A DNA stretch of 7,440 nucleotides from Planctomycetaceae bacterium (GTDB lineage Bacteria; Planctomycetota; Planctomycetia; Pirellulales; Thermoguttaceae): contig WRCR01000189.1 of NCBI GenBank assembly GCA_009783865.1, positions 1 to 7,440 of the forward strand, read 5' to 3'. Under the pieces are notes generated by a model that saw only the letters and a program-made list of their open reading frames with translations, was not told the DNA's origin and made no database searches. Positions within the stretch are counted from its first letter, which is position 1. Each line of letters opens with the position of its first letter. Made by a program: the position numbers and the translations under genes. Positions 1 to 5,927 of the stretch are shown here, one piece after another.

Positions 1-250
1 CTAGTGTTTTACCGATGTGGAAACGACTGCTTGTAGAATAAGCGACTACGGAAGAATCTGCGTCTGTTGTAACATCGACACCATGACCGATTGCAACAAC
101 AGCGGCACCTTCCATAATACACTGATAGGCTAAATTACAATACTCCCATACAGGTGCATCGCCGCTCAAAATAACCATACGCCCCGGACTTACTCGACCG
201 ATAGGTTGTTTAACATTCAAATGAACAATTACGTTATCTGCGGGTATCAT
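1..250 (-). CDS. Csx3-like protein, N-terminal part (runs off the left edge)
   Basis: The first 83 codons are visible and remain open at the window edge. The ATG at 250-248 has GGAG nine bases upstream, a good Shine-Dalgarno sequence. The protein starts with a short beta-strand stretch (NVIVHLNVKQPIGR), followed by MVILSGDAPVWEYCNLAYQ, VVAIGHG, SVVAYST and FHIGKTL. From family memory this order follows Csx3 (Crn3): a leading strand, the signature G-x-x-P-I/V-W-x-x-x-x-L-A, then strands ending in x-x-G-D-x-I. Csx3 proteins bind or degrade cyclic tetra-adenylate in type III CRISPR immunity, and some are fused to other domains. The usual Asp-Pro-Arg motif after the VAVY strand is not visible; a longer loop with His and several Asp residues replaces it. 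The protein may therefore sense nucleotides rather than cleave them. It is divergent from the membrane protein gene at 400. The Csx3 assignment is by eye; an unrelated small alpha/beta fold is possible. Confidence 0.55.
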   Translation of the reverse strand, partial: MIPADNVIVHLNVKQPIGRVSPGRMVILSGDAPVWEYCNLAYQCIMEGAAVVAIGHGVDVTTDADSSVVAYSTSSRFHIGKTL

Positions 251-272
251 ACTATTCTGCTCCAAAAATTGT

Positions 273-286
273 TAACAGATCTGTTA
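273..286. promoter_or_regulatory. Perfect 14-bp palindrome, candidate operator
   Basis: TAACAGATCTGTTA reads identically on both strands. It lies between the divergent Csx3-like and membrane protein genes, at or just after the predicted transcription start of the Csx3-like gene (about 288) and 23 bp before its start codon. That is a typical place for a repressor site. No regulator gene for it is visible in the window. Confidence 0.4.
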
Positions 287-294
287 TTTTGAAA

Positions 295-324
295 ACTATA
301 GCAAATCTATGATGGTTCTTGCAA
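295..324 (-). promoter_or_regulatory. Candidate sigma70 promoter of the Csx3-like gene
   Basis: On the minus strand TTGCAA (319-324) is followed after 18 bp by TATAGT (295-300), matching 4 of 6 and 5 of 6 consensus bases. Transcription would begin near 288, giving a leader of about 38 bases. The match is moderate. Confidence 0.4.
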
Positions 325-345
325 TTTTTATTGAACACCTGTCTA

Positions 346-354
346 TGGCATAAT
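346..354 (+). promoter_or_regulatory. Candidate extended -10 promoter of the membrane protein gene
   Basis: TGGCATAAT is a TG-n extended -10 with a 5-of-6 hexamer. No convincing -35 precedes it, only a T-rich stretch. Transcription would start near 361, leaving about 39 bases before the ATG at 400. The SpoA gene at 5847 has a similar TGGTATAAT element. Confidence 0.35.
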
Positions 355-399
355 AAACAGATTAACTTAATTTTCGAACAAGTTTTTGGAAAACTAAAT

Positions 400-1020
400 A
401 TGTCTGAAGAAAAGATATTTGATTCTGTAGTCAACCCCGATAGTCCTAACAGCGCTGCTCTCTCGTATAGAAAATTTTTCTTCGAGGTCTGTGAAAAAGC
501 GTTTTATTACGAATTTGACCGGCAAAGTCGGATTCAAAACCATGCCGTAACTATCATATTGCTTGCTTCAGGACTATGCGCTGTTACGTGGTATTTTTCA
601 TCATACGAATACCTGCGGTCAGTTTGTGTTCTATATTCTTCACTCTTGATACTAACTTGGGCTGCGCTGATATTCACCATTGGTTTAATTGCGCATGCTG
701 TAATGTATCGAAGCAATAAAGTTCCTGCTGATATGCGCGCATGGAACAAATGGCTTGCAGAGTTAGAAAAAACATACGGATCAGATTCGATAAAAATTGA
801 GGACGAAGCGATTAAACAAATAACAAGTCAATACTCAAAAGCACAGACAATATACGCCGAATCAAATGAGGTACGCTATAGATCGTTACGGCAGGCACAA
901 GTGATCCTTGTCGCAGTACTTGTATTGATTTTAATGCTGGCTGCAAGTAAAACGGCGTTGGACTATGACCGCAGCAGCAAGGAAATACGCCCTGTCTTTT
1001 GCAGACAGGGCGAAAAGTAA
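400..1020 (+). CDS. SLATT-like membrane protein (about three transmembrane segments)
   Basis: The product is 206 residues from the ATG at 400. An in-frame ATG at 319 is less likely because it lies ahead of the candidate promoter and would add a segment with no clear role. Layout: a hydrophilic start; a helix at about 22-47 with aromatic and charged residues (CEKAFYYEFDRQSRIQNH); a first hydrophobic segment at about 48-66; a second at about 74-102; a cytoplasmic helical region at 103-164 containing Y-S-K-A and N-E-V-R-Y-R-S-L; and a third hydrophobic segment at about 166-187. No signal peptide is seen. The helix before a 2TM hairpin, with a later helix, resembles SLATT or other SMODS-associated 2TM effectors, which are thought to damage the inner membrane when a nucleotide second messenger is made. 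The Csx3-like divergent neighbour and nearby integrase fit a defence role. The family call is by pattern and function is inferred. Its last codons lie in a strong hairpin. Confidence 0.6.
   Translation: MSEEKIFDSVVNPDSPNSAALSYRKFFFEVCEKAFYYEFDRQSRIQNHAVTIILLASGLCAVTWYFSSYEYLRSVCVLYSSLLILTWAALIFTIGLIAHAVMYRSNKVPADMRAWNKWLAELEKTYGSDSIKIEDEAIKQITSQYSKAQTIYAESNEVRYRSLRQAQVILVAVLVLILMLAASKTALDYDRSSKEIRPVFCRQGEK
988..1012. terminator. Strong hairpin between convergent genes, candidate terminator
   Basis: The 10-bp arms CGCCCTGTCT (988-997) and AGACAGGGCG (1003-1012) are perfectly complementary around a 5-base loop. The hairpin overlaps the last codons of the membrane protein gene and lies just past the stop of the convergent excisionase-like gene, so it could end transcription from either side. 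Neither side has a real T tract: AAAAG follows on the plus strand and TATTTCC on the minus strand. Intrinsic termination is therefore uncertain. Confidence 0.4.
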
Positions 1021-1039
1021 ACGATGCTTTGTGCAAGTA

Positions 1040-1249
1040 TCACCGGGTAGTATTTTCATTTGAAGGTATAAACGACTTCTGCCGCTGAATATAATCTTCA
1101 AGGTCTTTACGGTGATAGCGCACTGCGCGGGTTCCGATTTTTACAACCGGAATATGCTTTTCCTCCATAGCCCATCTGGTTAAGGTGTTGTACGTAACGC
1201 CGAGTATTTCGGCGGCTTCGTGACGTGTTAATAAGTCATTCTTCGTCAT
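1040..1249 (-). CDS. Excisionase-like small winged-helix DNA-binding protein
   Basis: The product is 69 residues from the ATG at 1249, which has AAGGAG nine bases upstream. An in-frame ATG at 1291 would extend it deep into the integrase gene and is less likely. Residues 8-27 (TRHEAAEILGVTYNTLTRWA) form the helix-turn-helix of the MerR-like excisionase/HTH_17 family. Residues 31-53 (IPVVKIG...RYHRKDLEDYI) form the wing and closing helix, the usual layout of this family at its usual length. Such proteins bend attachment-site DNA to favour excision, and some also repress transcription. The start overlaps the 3' end of the integrase gene by 14 bp, so the two are probably translated together. It follows the integrase, unlike lambda, where xis comes first. 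A plain regulator rather than a true recombination directionality factor remains possible. Confidence 0.8.
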   Translation of the reverse strand: MTKNDLLTRHEAAEILGVTYNTLTRWAMEEKHIPVVKIGTRAVRYHRKDLEDYIQRQKSFIPSNENTTR

Positions 1250-2468
1250 TGCTGATTGCTCCTTGTGAAGTGGTTTCAGAATTGGTTTCATCTTTACGAT
1301 ACTCTAGCATACGCTTTGTTGCTCTGTCAACTGACTCCCGCACGGGGTCAGTTATCAATCGGGCATATATTTCAGTTGAAGAAGTGGAACGGTGCCCTAA
1401 TGATTTACCGATGACCAGCAGTGAAGTTCCGCTGATTGCCTGCCAAGAGGCAAATGTCCGGCGAAGGTCGTGTATTACTATATCGTGTACGCCCATTCGT
1501 TCTTTTATTCGTCCCCATGCGTCGTCTAGGTTGGATATTCCTTTTTGTTTGCTTTTCTGCGGTGATGGAAATACGGATATATCCCTTTCGTTTTTATTTT
1601 TATAACGTTCTTCGAGAATACCGCAGGCAGGTTCCGAGAGTACGACTACCAGCGGATCGCCGTTTTTCTGCTTTATTCCTGGTACGTGCCAAAATTTATT
1701 CTTCATATCAATATCTTTCCAACACATCTGACATACAGTCCTTTTTCGTTGTCCTGTCAGCAGTAACATAAGAAAAACATCCCGTATTAAAGGGCTTTCT
1801 TGATTCACTGCTTTATAAAACGCCTCTAACTCATCAGGCAGTAAAAATCTTTCACGTTCTTTCTGCGGAAACCTGCGAACTCCTGTACAAGGGTTCACTC
1901 CTTCATATCCTATTTCATCACCAAGCCGAAATAAAGATTTGATAAGAGCCAAAGCATTGTTCGCTGCCCCGTATCCTCGGCTTTTTCCGAGTTGTTGATG
2001 CCATTCAGTTATTTGATATTTTGTCAGTCTATCTAAACGACATCTGTGCAGCGGTTTACACTGCTGATTAAACCTTGATAAATCCTGTTTATGTCCGTGT
2101 GCGCCTTTATGTATAACAGCATACGTGCTGTACCAGTGCTGAAATAAATCCCATAATGTAGGTACTGTTTGTTGCTTTCGTTTTATTGCGCGCGGGTCGT
2201 TGCCTTTCCCGATTTCTGCGATATGATTTTGAGCAATCTTACGTGCTTCGGTAAGCGTTAATCCCGGATGCTTTCCAATAAAAATACGGGCAGATTTACC
2301 GTGTATACGTTTTACAAGATAAAACGAGCGGACATTGTTAGGGGTGACGAAAAGAGCAAGACCCGGTACCGCAGTATCATGGTATGCCTCTCTTTTCTTT
2401 ACAGGCGGTTTGATATTTTCCAGCCGCTGATGGGTAAAATTAAAACAATTTGTCGAATGCCGGTGCAT
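1236..2468 (-). CDS. int: P4-type tyrosine recombinase (integrase)
   Basis: The product is 410 residues from the ATG at 2468, which has GAGG about eight bases upstream. The frame is open back to a TTG at 2516, but that codon sits almost on the predicted transcription start and has no Shine-Dalgarno sequence. The N-terminal part (about 25-100) is an Arm-binding DUF4102-type domain: PGLALFVTP, FYLVKR, IFIGKHPGLTLTEARKIA, and the G-x-DP motif near residue 91. A core-binding SAM-like domain follows (about 103-195), then the catalytic domain. All catalytic positions are visible: Arg241 in TGQR, Lys268, His333 and Arg336 in HDLRR, His359 in LGHRS and Tyr368 in EIYARL. The enzyme should therefore be active in site-specific integration and excision of the element. 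It overlaps the excisionase-like gene behind it. The recognition site cannot be read from the protein. Confidence 0.93.
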   Translation of the reverse strand: MHRHSTNCFNFTHQRLENIKPPVKKREAYHDTAVPGLALFVTPNNVRSFYLVKRIHGKSARIFIGKHPGLTLTEARKIAQNHIAEIGKGNDPRAIKRKQQTVPTLWDLFQHWYSTYAVIHKGAHGHKQDLSRFNQQCKPLHRCRLDRLTKYQITEWHQQLGKSRGYGAANNALALIKSLFRLGDEIGYEGVNPCTGVRRFPQKERERFLLPDELEAFYKAVNQESPLIRDVFLMLLLTGQRKRTVCQMCWKDIDMKNKFWHVPGIKQKNGDPLVVVLSEPACGILEERYKNKNERDISVFPSPQKSKQKGISNLDDAWGRIKERMGVHDIVIHDLRRTFASWQAISGTSLLVIGKSLGHRSTSSTEIYARLITDPVRESVDRATKRMLEYRKDETNSETTSQGAISNDEE

Positions 2469-2525
2469 CACTGGTGCCTCACTGGGTGAAACTAAAGAGA
2501 AATAAACTGTAGTCAACAGATATAC

Positions 2526-2555
2526 AATTTACTGCAAATAACCGGCATTTGTCAA
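2526..2555 (-). promoter_or_regulatory. Candidate sigma70 promoter of the integrase
   Basis: On the minus strand a perfect TTGACA (2550-2555) is followed after 18 bp by TAAATT (2526-2531), 4 of 6. Transcription would begin near 2519, giving a leader of about 50 bases before the ATG at 2468. This favours that ATG over the TTG at 2516. The -35 abuts the stop codon of the 39-codon frame at 2559-2678. Confidence 0.5.
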
Positions 2556-2558
2556 TGA

Positions 2559-2678
2559 TTACAAGACATGCGATGCCTTGTGTAGTGAAGAAGAATATCG
2601 AGAAAATAAATTACATAGATTTACACTTTCCGCGACAACGGAAACAATCGAACAAACGAACTTCATAAGGTCCTGCAT
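2559..2678 (-). CDS. Small reading frame of 39 codons in the junction region
   Basis: The ATG at 2678 has GGGAG seven bases upstream, and a candidate promoter lies about 50 bases before it. The peptide begins MQDLMKFVCSIVSVVAESVN and ends SSSLHKASHVL. A mildly hydrophobic stretch at about 7-25 is the only visible feature, and I recognise no family. It could be a small element protein, a small membrane peptide, or the 5' piece of a host gene cut by integration of the element, with its missing part at the far end. With a frame this short, a non-coding explanation cannot be excluded. Confidence 0.3.
   Translation of the reverse strand: MQDLMKFVCSIVSVVAESVNLCNLFSRYSSSLHKASHVL
2561..2581. repeat. 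Imperfect palindrome upstream of the integrase promoter
   Basis: The arms ACAAG (2561-2565) and CTTGT (2577-2581) are complementary. Inside them CAT (2567-2569) pairs with ATG (2573-2575) around GCG, with one mismatch at 2566/2576. Its position beside the integrase promoter suits a recombinase core site or an operator, but it could be chance. Confidence 0.3.
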
Positions 2679-2736
2679 TTGAAAACTCCCTGCAAAAATT
2701 GAAAAGCAAACACCACATTAACATACGAACACGTGT

Positions 2737-2764
2737 ATTATCCTCGTTTTCCGAAAAATTGCAA
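2737..2764 (-). promoter_or_regulatory. Candidate sigma70 promoter behind the helicase gene
   Basis: On the minus strand TTGCAA (2759-2764) precedes GATAAT (2737-2742) by 16 bp, matching 4 of 6 and 5 of 6 consensus bases. It would transcribe the 39-codon frame and read on toward the integrase. It may equally be the promoter of a host gene interrupted by the element. Confidence 0.3.
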
Positions 2765-2771
2765 GGGGAAA

Positions 2772-2809
2772 TTTGAAAAACGGATAAATTATCGAAAAAA
2801 TTACCGTTT
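2772..2809 (-). terminator. Weak candidate terminator of the helicase transcript
   Basis: On the minus strand AAACGG at the very end of the coding sequence (2804-2809) can pair with CCGTTT (2778-2783) across a 20-base AT-rich loop, and the second arm runs on into Ts. The stem is only six pairs and the loop is long, so this is a weak call. Confidence 0.25.
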
Positions 2810-4837
2810 CGGTACTTCCCCTGCGATAGCCCGCTCGTAATTCGGGTTTTCCGATTGTCCCGTGACTTCGTACAAGAATCTGCTCGGAATCGATTGACGC
2901 ATCTTGCCCCACTTCAACCGCTGCAATGCCATCGTCAATGTCAATCGCTGCCTTGCGCGGGTTATACCGACATAACACAAACGCCGCTCCTCATCGACCG
3001 CTAAAACATCATCGTCATCGACACTTCGGCGGTGCGGCAGGATTCCTTCCTCCAAACCGACAATATACACTTCGGGAAATTCCAATCCCTTTGCAGCATG
3101 CAGCGTCATCAGCGTCACGGCTTGCTGTCCCAAATTCTTTTTATCGGAACTTCCGAAATCGGGACCGTCCAGCGAAGTCCGATTGATAAAATCCCAAAGC
3201 GTTGGACGCGCATTATCTTCTTCGGCATCCTTGATATACTCCGCCGCTGCGTCAAATACTTCACCGACAGAATCCCAGCGCGATTTCTGTTCCTGCAACT
3301 CTGGATATTGCCGGGTAATTTCCTTTTCATATTCAACTGCCGATAAGAAGTCCTTCAGATTGTCAACGGAAAATTTCTTGAGAAGGATTTGCCGCTGCTG
3401 TTCGATAAGCATTTGAAAGTTCCGCAGAACGTCAATCGTCTTCTTATTGAATGTCTCCGGTTGTTCCTGTTTCATCAACTCAAACGGAGCATCATCTTCA
3501 TGACTGCCGGTAATTTTTTCGAGCAGTTCCCAAAGTGAGATATGCTGTCCCACCGCCGTTTCCGTCAATTTGTGAATCGTTGTCGTACCGATGCCCCGCG
3601 GCGGAGTATTAAGAACCCGAAGAAGCGAAACATCGTCTTTCGGACGATTGAAGGTCTTCAGATACGACATTATATCTCGGACTTCCTTGCGGTCGAAAAA
3701 CGATTGACCGCCGATGAGCGTGTACGGCAAACCGAGACGGCGAAACTCCATTTCAAAAGAACGCGGCTGTTCATTTGTCCGAAACAGAACGGCGAAGTCA
3801 GCCGGTTTGCGCTTGCCGGTCTTGATGCGCTGCATAATCTGTTCGACAACTGTTCTCGCTTCGGTTTCACCGTCTTGACTCTGCATTATCTTCGGCGGTT
3901 CACCGGATACCGTTGTAATCAGATTTTTTGCATGCCGATGTTTATTGAAAACGATGATGCGGTTCGCCCAATCGAGAATCTGTTTCGTTGAGCGGTAATT
4001 TTCAACGAGGCGAATCACTTTTGCGTCCGTCCAATCCTTTTGAAAATTGAGAATGTGTTTGACTTCCGCGCCGCGCCAGCCGTAAATCGCTTGGTCGTCA
4101 TCGCCGACAACGCAGAGATTCCGATGCGGCAGCGCAAGTCCCTTGACTATCCGATACTGACTCATGTTTGTATCCTGATATTCGTCAACGAGAATATGGT
4201 CGAACCGCTGCGATTCCTTTTTGAGTACATCGGGAAATTTGCAAAACAACTCTTCGGTTAGAAGAAGAAGGTCATCGAAGTCAACCGCGCCAAATGATTT
4301 TAATATGTTCTGATAATGCAGATAACATTTAGCGGCAAGATATTCTTTACTGCTGAACGCTTTCTTCTGCGCTTCTTCCGGCGATACAGCGGCACTCTTC
4401 CAGATGCTGATTTGCGTTATAAGTTCAGCGGGACGCAATGCCGCCTCGGATACCTTGATGTCGTTCAATACTTTCCGTGCTGCCGACTCTTGGTCGCCGC
4501 GGTCGTAAATCGCAAAATGTGCTGGGTATCCTAACTTCGTGATATGCCGATGTAAGATGCGGACACACAGCGAATGGAACGTTGATGTCTCCGGTTTTTC
4601 TTTGCGGGATATGTCTTTTATATCTTTCAGCAATTCGGCAATTCGGCTCTGCATTTCTTTTGCCGCTTTGTTGGTGAAGGTGACGGCAAGGATTCGGCTT
4701 GGTTTTATGCCGCTTTGAATGAGACGTACAATCCGGTAAGTGACAACGCGTGTTTTACCGGTTCCCGCACCAGCAAGAACTAACATTGGTCCGCGTAAAG
4801 TTTCAACGGCAGCGCGCTGGGCAGAATTCAACGACAT
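2801..4837 (-). CDS. Superfamily 1A DNA helicase, Rep/PcrA/UvrD family
   Basis: The product is 678 residues, close to E. coli Rep (about 670) and shorter than PcrA or UvrD. All expected ATPase motifs are present: Q motif (LNSAQRAAV, Gln7), Walker A GAGTGKT (23-29), motif Ia VTFTNKAAKEM, DFDD at 186-189, Walker B DEYQDT (218-223), motif III GDDDQAIYGWRGA (245-257), motif IV ENYRST, motif V TLHAAKGLEF (578-587) and motif VI YVGITRARQRL (622-632). The family unwinds DNA 3' to 5' in repair, replication restart and mismatch or excision repair. The chain stops about 25 residues after the conserved PSRF motif (651-654), so the C-terminal extension that contacts RNA polymerase in PcrA/UvrD is absent. 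This favours a Rep-like role, though naming it rep or uvrD by eye is unsafe. It starts 5 bp after the SpoA gene, with only a weak Shine-Dalgarno sequence, and is probably co-transcribed and coupled. No frameshift or damage is seen. Confidence 0.95.
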   Translation of the reverse strand: MSLNSAQRAAVETLRGPMLVLAGAGTGKTRVVTYRIVRLIQSGIKPSRILAVTFTNKAAKEMQSRIAELLKDIKDISRKEKPETSTFHSLCVRILHRHITKLGYPAHFAIYDRGDQESAARKVLNDIKVSEAALRPAELITQISIWKSAAVSPEEAQKKAFSSKEYLAAKCYLHYQNILKSFGAVDFDDLLLLTEELFCKFPDVLKKESQRFDHILVDEYQDTNMSQYRIVKGLALPHRNLCVVGDDDQAIYGWRGAEVKHILNFQKDWTDAKVIRLVENYRSTKQILDWANRIIVFNKHRHAKNLITTVSGEPPKIMQSQDGETEARTVVEQIMQRIKTGKRKPADFAVLFRTNEQPRSFEMEFRRLGLPYTLIGGQSFFDRKEVRDIMSYLKTFNRPKDDVSLLRVLNTPPRGIGTTTIHKLTETAVGQHISLWELLEKITGSHEDDAPFELMKQEQPETFNKKTIDVLRNFQMLIEQQRQILLKKFSVDNLKDFLSAVEYEKEITRQYPELQEQKSRWDSVGEVFDAAAEYIKDAEEDNARPTLWDFINRTSLDGPDFGSSDKKNLGQQAVTLMTLHAAKGLEFPEVYIVGLEEGILPHRRSVDDDDVLAVDEERRLCYVGITRARQRLTLTMALQRLKWGKMRQSIPSRFLYEVTGQSENPNYERAIAGEVPKR

Positions 4838-4842
4838 ATTCT

Positions 4843-5847
4843 TTACCCGTCCAATGATTTTATCGGTGCTTTCCCGATAATCTGCGGTTTATCCTGTCTG
4901 ACATGATATTCGCCTTCACGCCGGACTTCGACTTTGCGGAAACGCTCATCGGGCAACTGAATCGAATGTATCCGAAAGCCGAATTTATCGCCGACTTTCA
5001 CCGCTTCGGCTGTACCAACGACAACGCATTGTCCGACTTCGATTTCAATCAGTTCGTCGCAGGATTTATTGAATTGGATAACCGAGCCGACACCGAGTTC
5101 GAGTATGGATTTAATCGGTTTTCTTGCGGTTGCTAATACCGCCGCTACGGGTACTTTTATTTTCAGGACGCTGCGGCTGTATCCGGGCAAATCATCAAGT
5201 AAATGCCGTTTCGGTCTGGCTGCGAAAGACGGCGAGTCCTGTTCCGGCGCACCATTTCCGATGAATTTACCGCCGCCAACGGGGTCGGAACCGAACATCG
5301 GCGGCGGCGGCAGATTCAATGCTTCCTCTGCTTTCGGTTCGTCCAGCAGTGCATTGGGATTATCTAAAGCCCAAACGATGTAAGCCGATACCGGTGAATC
5401 GCCGTCTTTTGAAAGACAGATTTCGAGGAAACCGCCGCCGGCATTTAATCCGCTGCGTAAAAGTCCGCTGTCGAGATTGCGGAGGAAACCGGCTTTATAG
5501 TCGTCGGGAAAAAAGTCCTCCGGCAACAGGTTCATTCCCCATTCCTGCGAAAAGGTTGCCAGTTTGCTCTTTTGTGTTATATCAGGATTGGCGCACCAGC
5601 CGGGAACTAAACCGGTTGATGACGGGACTAAAATTGCGACTCCTTTTCCGCTGATAAGAAGGAGCAGTGCGAGTCCTTCGCCGGAGACCTTTTGCCGAAA
5701 AGAGTCGAAGTCGAGTGCGCCGCCGGTACCGGGACTGATGGTGATTGTACTTTCGAAAGTTCGTGAAAATGCGGACGCGGCTTCATCAGCACCGTTTTTC
5801 ACGGCTTCGATAAAGGAATCGGCAGCACCGGCGTTGAGTTCAGACAT
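4843..5847 (-). CDS. FliN/YscQ-family protein with C-terminal SpoA domain
   Basis: The product is 334 residues from the ATG at 5847, with no clear Shine-Dalgarno sequence. Residues 225-296 form the SpoA domain of FliM, FliN and SctQ/YscQ: VPVAAVLA, I-x-x-IL-x-LGVGSVIQF, LIEIEVGQCVVVGTAEAV and V-x-x-KFGFRI. In these families the domain builds the flagellar C-ring or the sorting platform of type III secretion, at the cytoplasmic face of the membrane. The N-terminal 165 residues resemble the middle part of FliM/FliY-type proteins only loosely. A Pro/Gly-rich linker (about 175-224, with PPPPMFG and GGGKFIG) joins the two, and a charged tail of about 38 residues follows the SpoA domain. Classical FliN is roughly 100-140 residues, so this is a long variant. 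No other flagellar or secretion gene is in the window. A motor-switch protein is the best guess, with a secretion-system or other role possible. The helicase follows directly. Confidence 0.8.
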   Translation of the reverse strand: MSELNAGAADSFIEAVKNGADEAASAFSRTFESTITISPGTGGALDFDSFRQKVSGEGLALLLLISGKGVAILVPSSTGLVPGWCANPDITQKSKLATFSQEWGMNLLPEDFFPDDYKAGFLRNLDSGLLRSGLNAGGGFLEICLSKDGDSPVSAYIVWALDNPNALLDEPKAEEALNLPPPPMFGSDPVGGGKFIGNGAPEQDSPSFAARPKRHLLDDLPGYSRSVLKIKVPVAAVLATARKPIKSILELGVGSVIQFNKSCDELIEIEVGQCVVVGTAEAVKVGDKFGFRIHSIQLPDERFRKVEVRREGEYHVRQDKPQIIGKAPIKSLDG

Positions 5848-5891
5848 TTTTCACGCGAAAAGAGTATAAGACCACACATCGTTCTTATCGG

Positions 5892-5900
5892 ATTATACCA
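5892..5900 (-). promoter_or_regulatory. Extended -10 promoter of the SpoA-helicase pair
   Basis: TGGTATAAT on the minus strand is a perfect TG-n-TATAAT extended -10. No good -35 is seen, which such promoters can do without. Transcription would begin about 38 bases before the ATG at 5847. This makes the SpoA and helicase genes a transcription unit separable from the aldolase-like gene upstream. Confidence 0.5.
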
Positions 5901-5927
5901 CAGATGCAATGGAATAAAACTTGTTTA

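Larger units (their letters stand above)
1..2700. mobile_element. End of an integrated accessory element (left end outside window)
   Basis: A P4-type integrase with an overlapping excisionase-like gene and two probable defence genes lie together, and this part looks AT-richer than the backbone to its right. In many P4-type islands the 5' end of the integrase faces the nearby attachment site. That would place the junction in the gap between the integrase start and the helicase stop at 2801. The boundary at 2700 is only a guess, since no matching direct repeat can be seen without the other end. Confidence 0.45.
2469..2800. other. 332-bp gap between integrase and helicase, probable attachment region
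   Basis: This is the only stretch above 300 bp without a confident gene. It holds the integrase promoter and leader, an imperfect palindrome, a 39-codon frame with its own promoter and Shine-Dalgarno sequence, and a weak terminator behind the helicase. I looked for a tRNA or its 3' end as an integration target. The one T-loop-like GTTCGATT on the minus strand has flanks that cannot pair, so no tRNA is called. Confidence 0.4.

Noticed and set aside
319..399. Upstream ATG at 319 as start of the membrane protein
   Set aside because: It lies before the candidate -10 at 346-354. The ATG at 400 gives a typical hydrophilic N-terminus, with only a weak GGA upstream of it.
252..434. Minus-strand open frame of 60 codons ending just before the Csx3-like start
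   Set aside because: It covers the divergent promoter region and overlaps the first codons of the membrane protein gene on the other strand. Its product has no recognisable features.
1225..1771. Plus-strand frames opposite the integrase gene
   Set aside because: They are antisense to a complete integrase with all catalytic residues, and their products look random.
2469..2516. TTG at 2516 as integrase start
   Set aside because: It sits about three bases from the predicted transcription start and has no Shine-Dalgarno sequence, whereas the ATG at 2468 has GAGG at good spacing.
2635..2665. Possible tRNA T-loop (GTTCGATT on the minus strand) as integration target
   Set aside because: The flanking five-base stretches do not pair, and no anticodon or acceptor arm can be built around it.
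263..2701. Shared 9-mer CAAAAATTG at 263-271 and 2693-2701 as attachment repeats
   Set aside because: It is short and AT-rich, and repeats of this length are expected by chance in a window this size.
5269..5312. Complementary CCGCC/GGCGG runs in the SpoA gene
   Set aside because: They follow from the Pro-rich and Gly-rich codons of the linker, so no separate structural element is needed to explain them.
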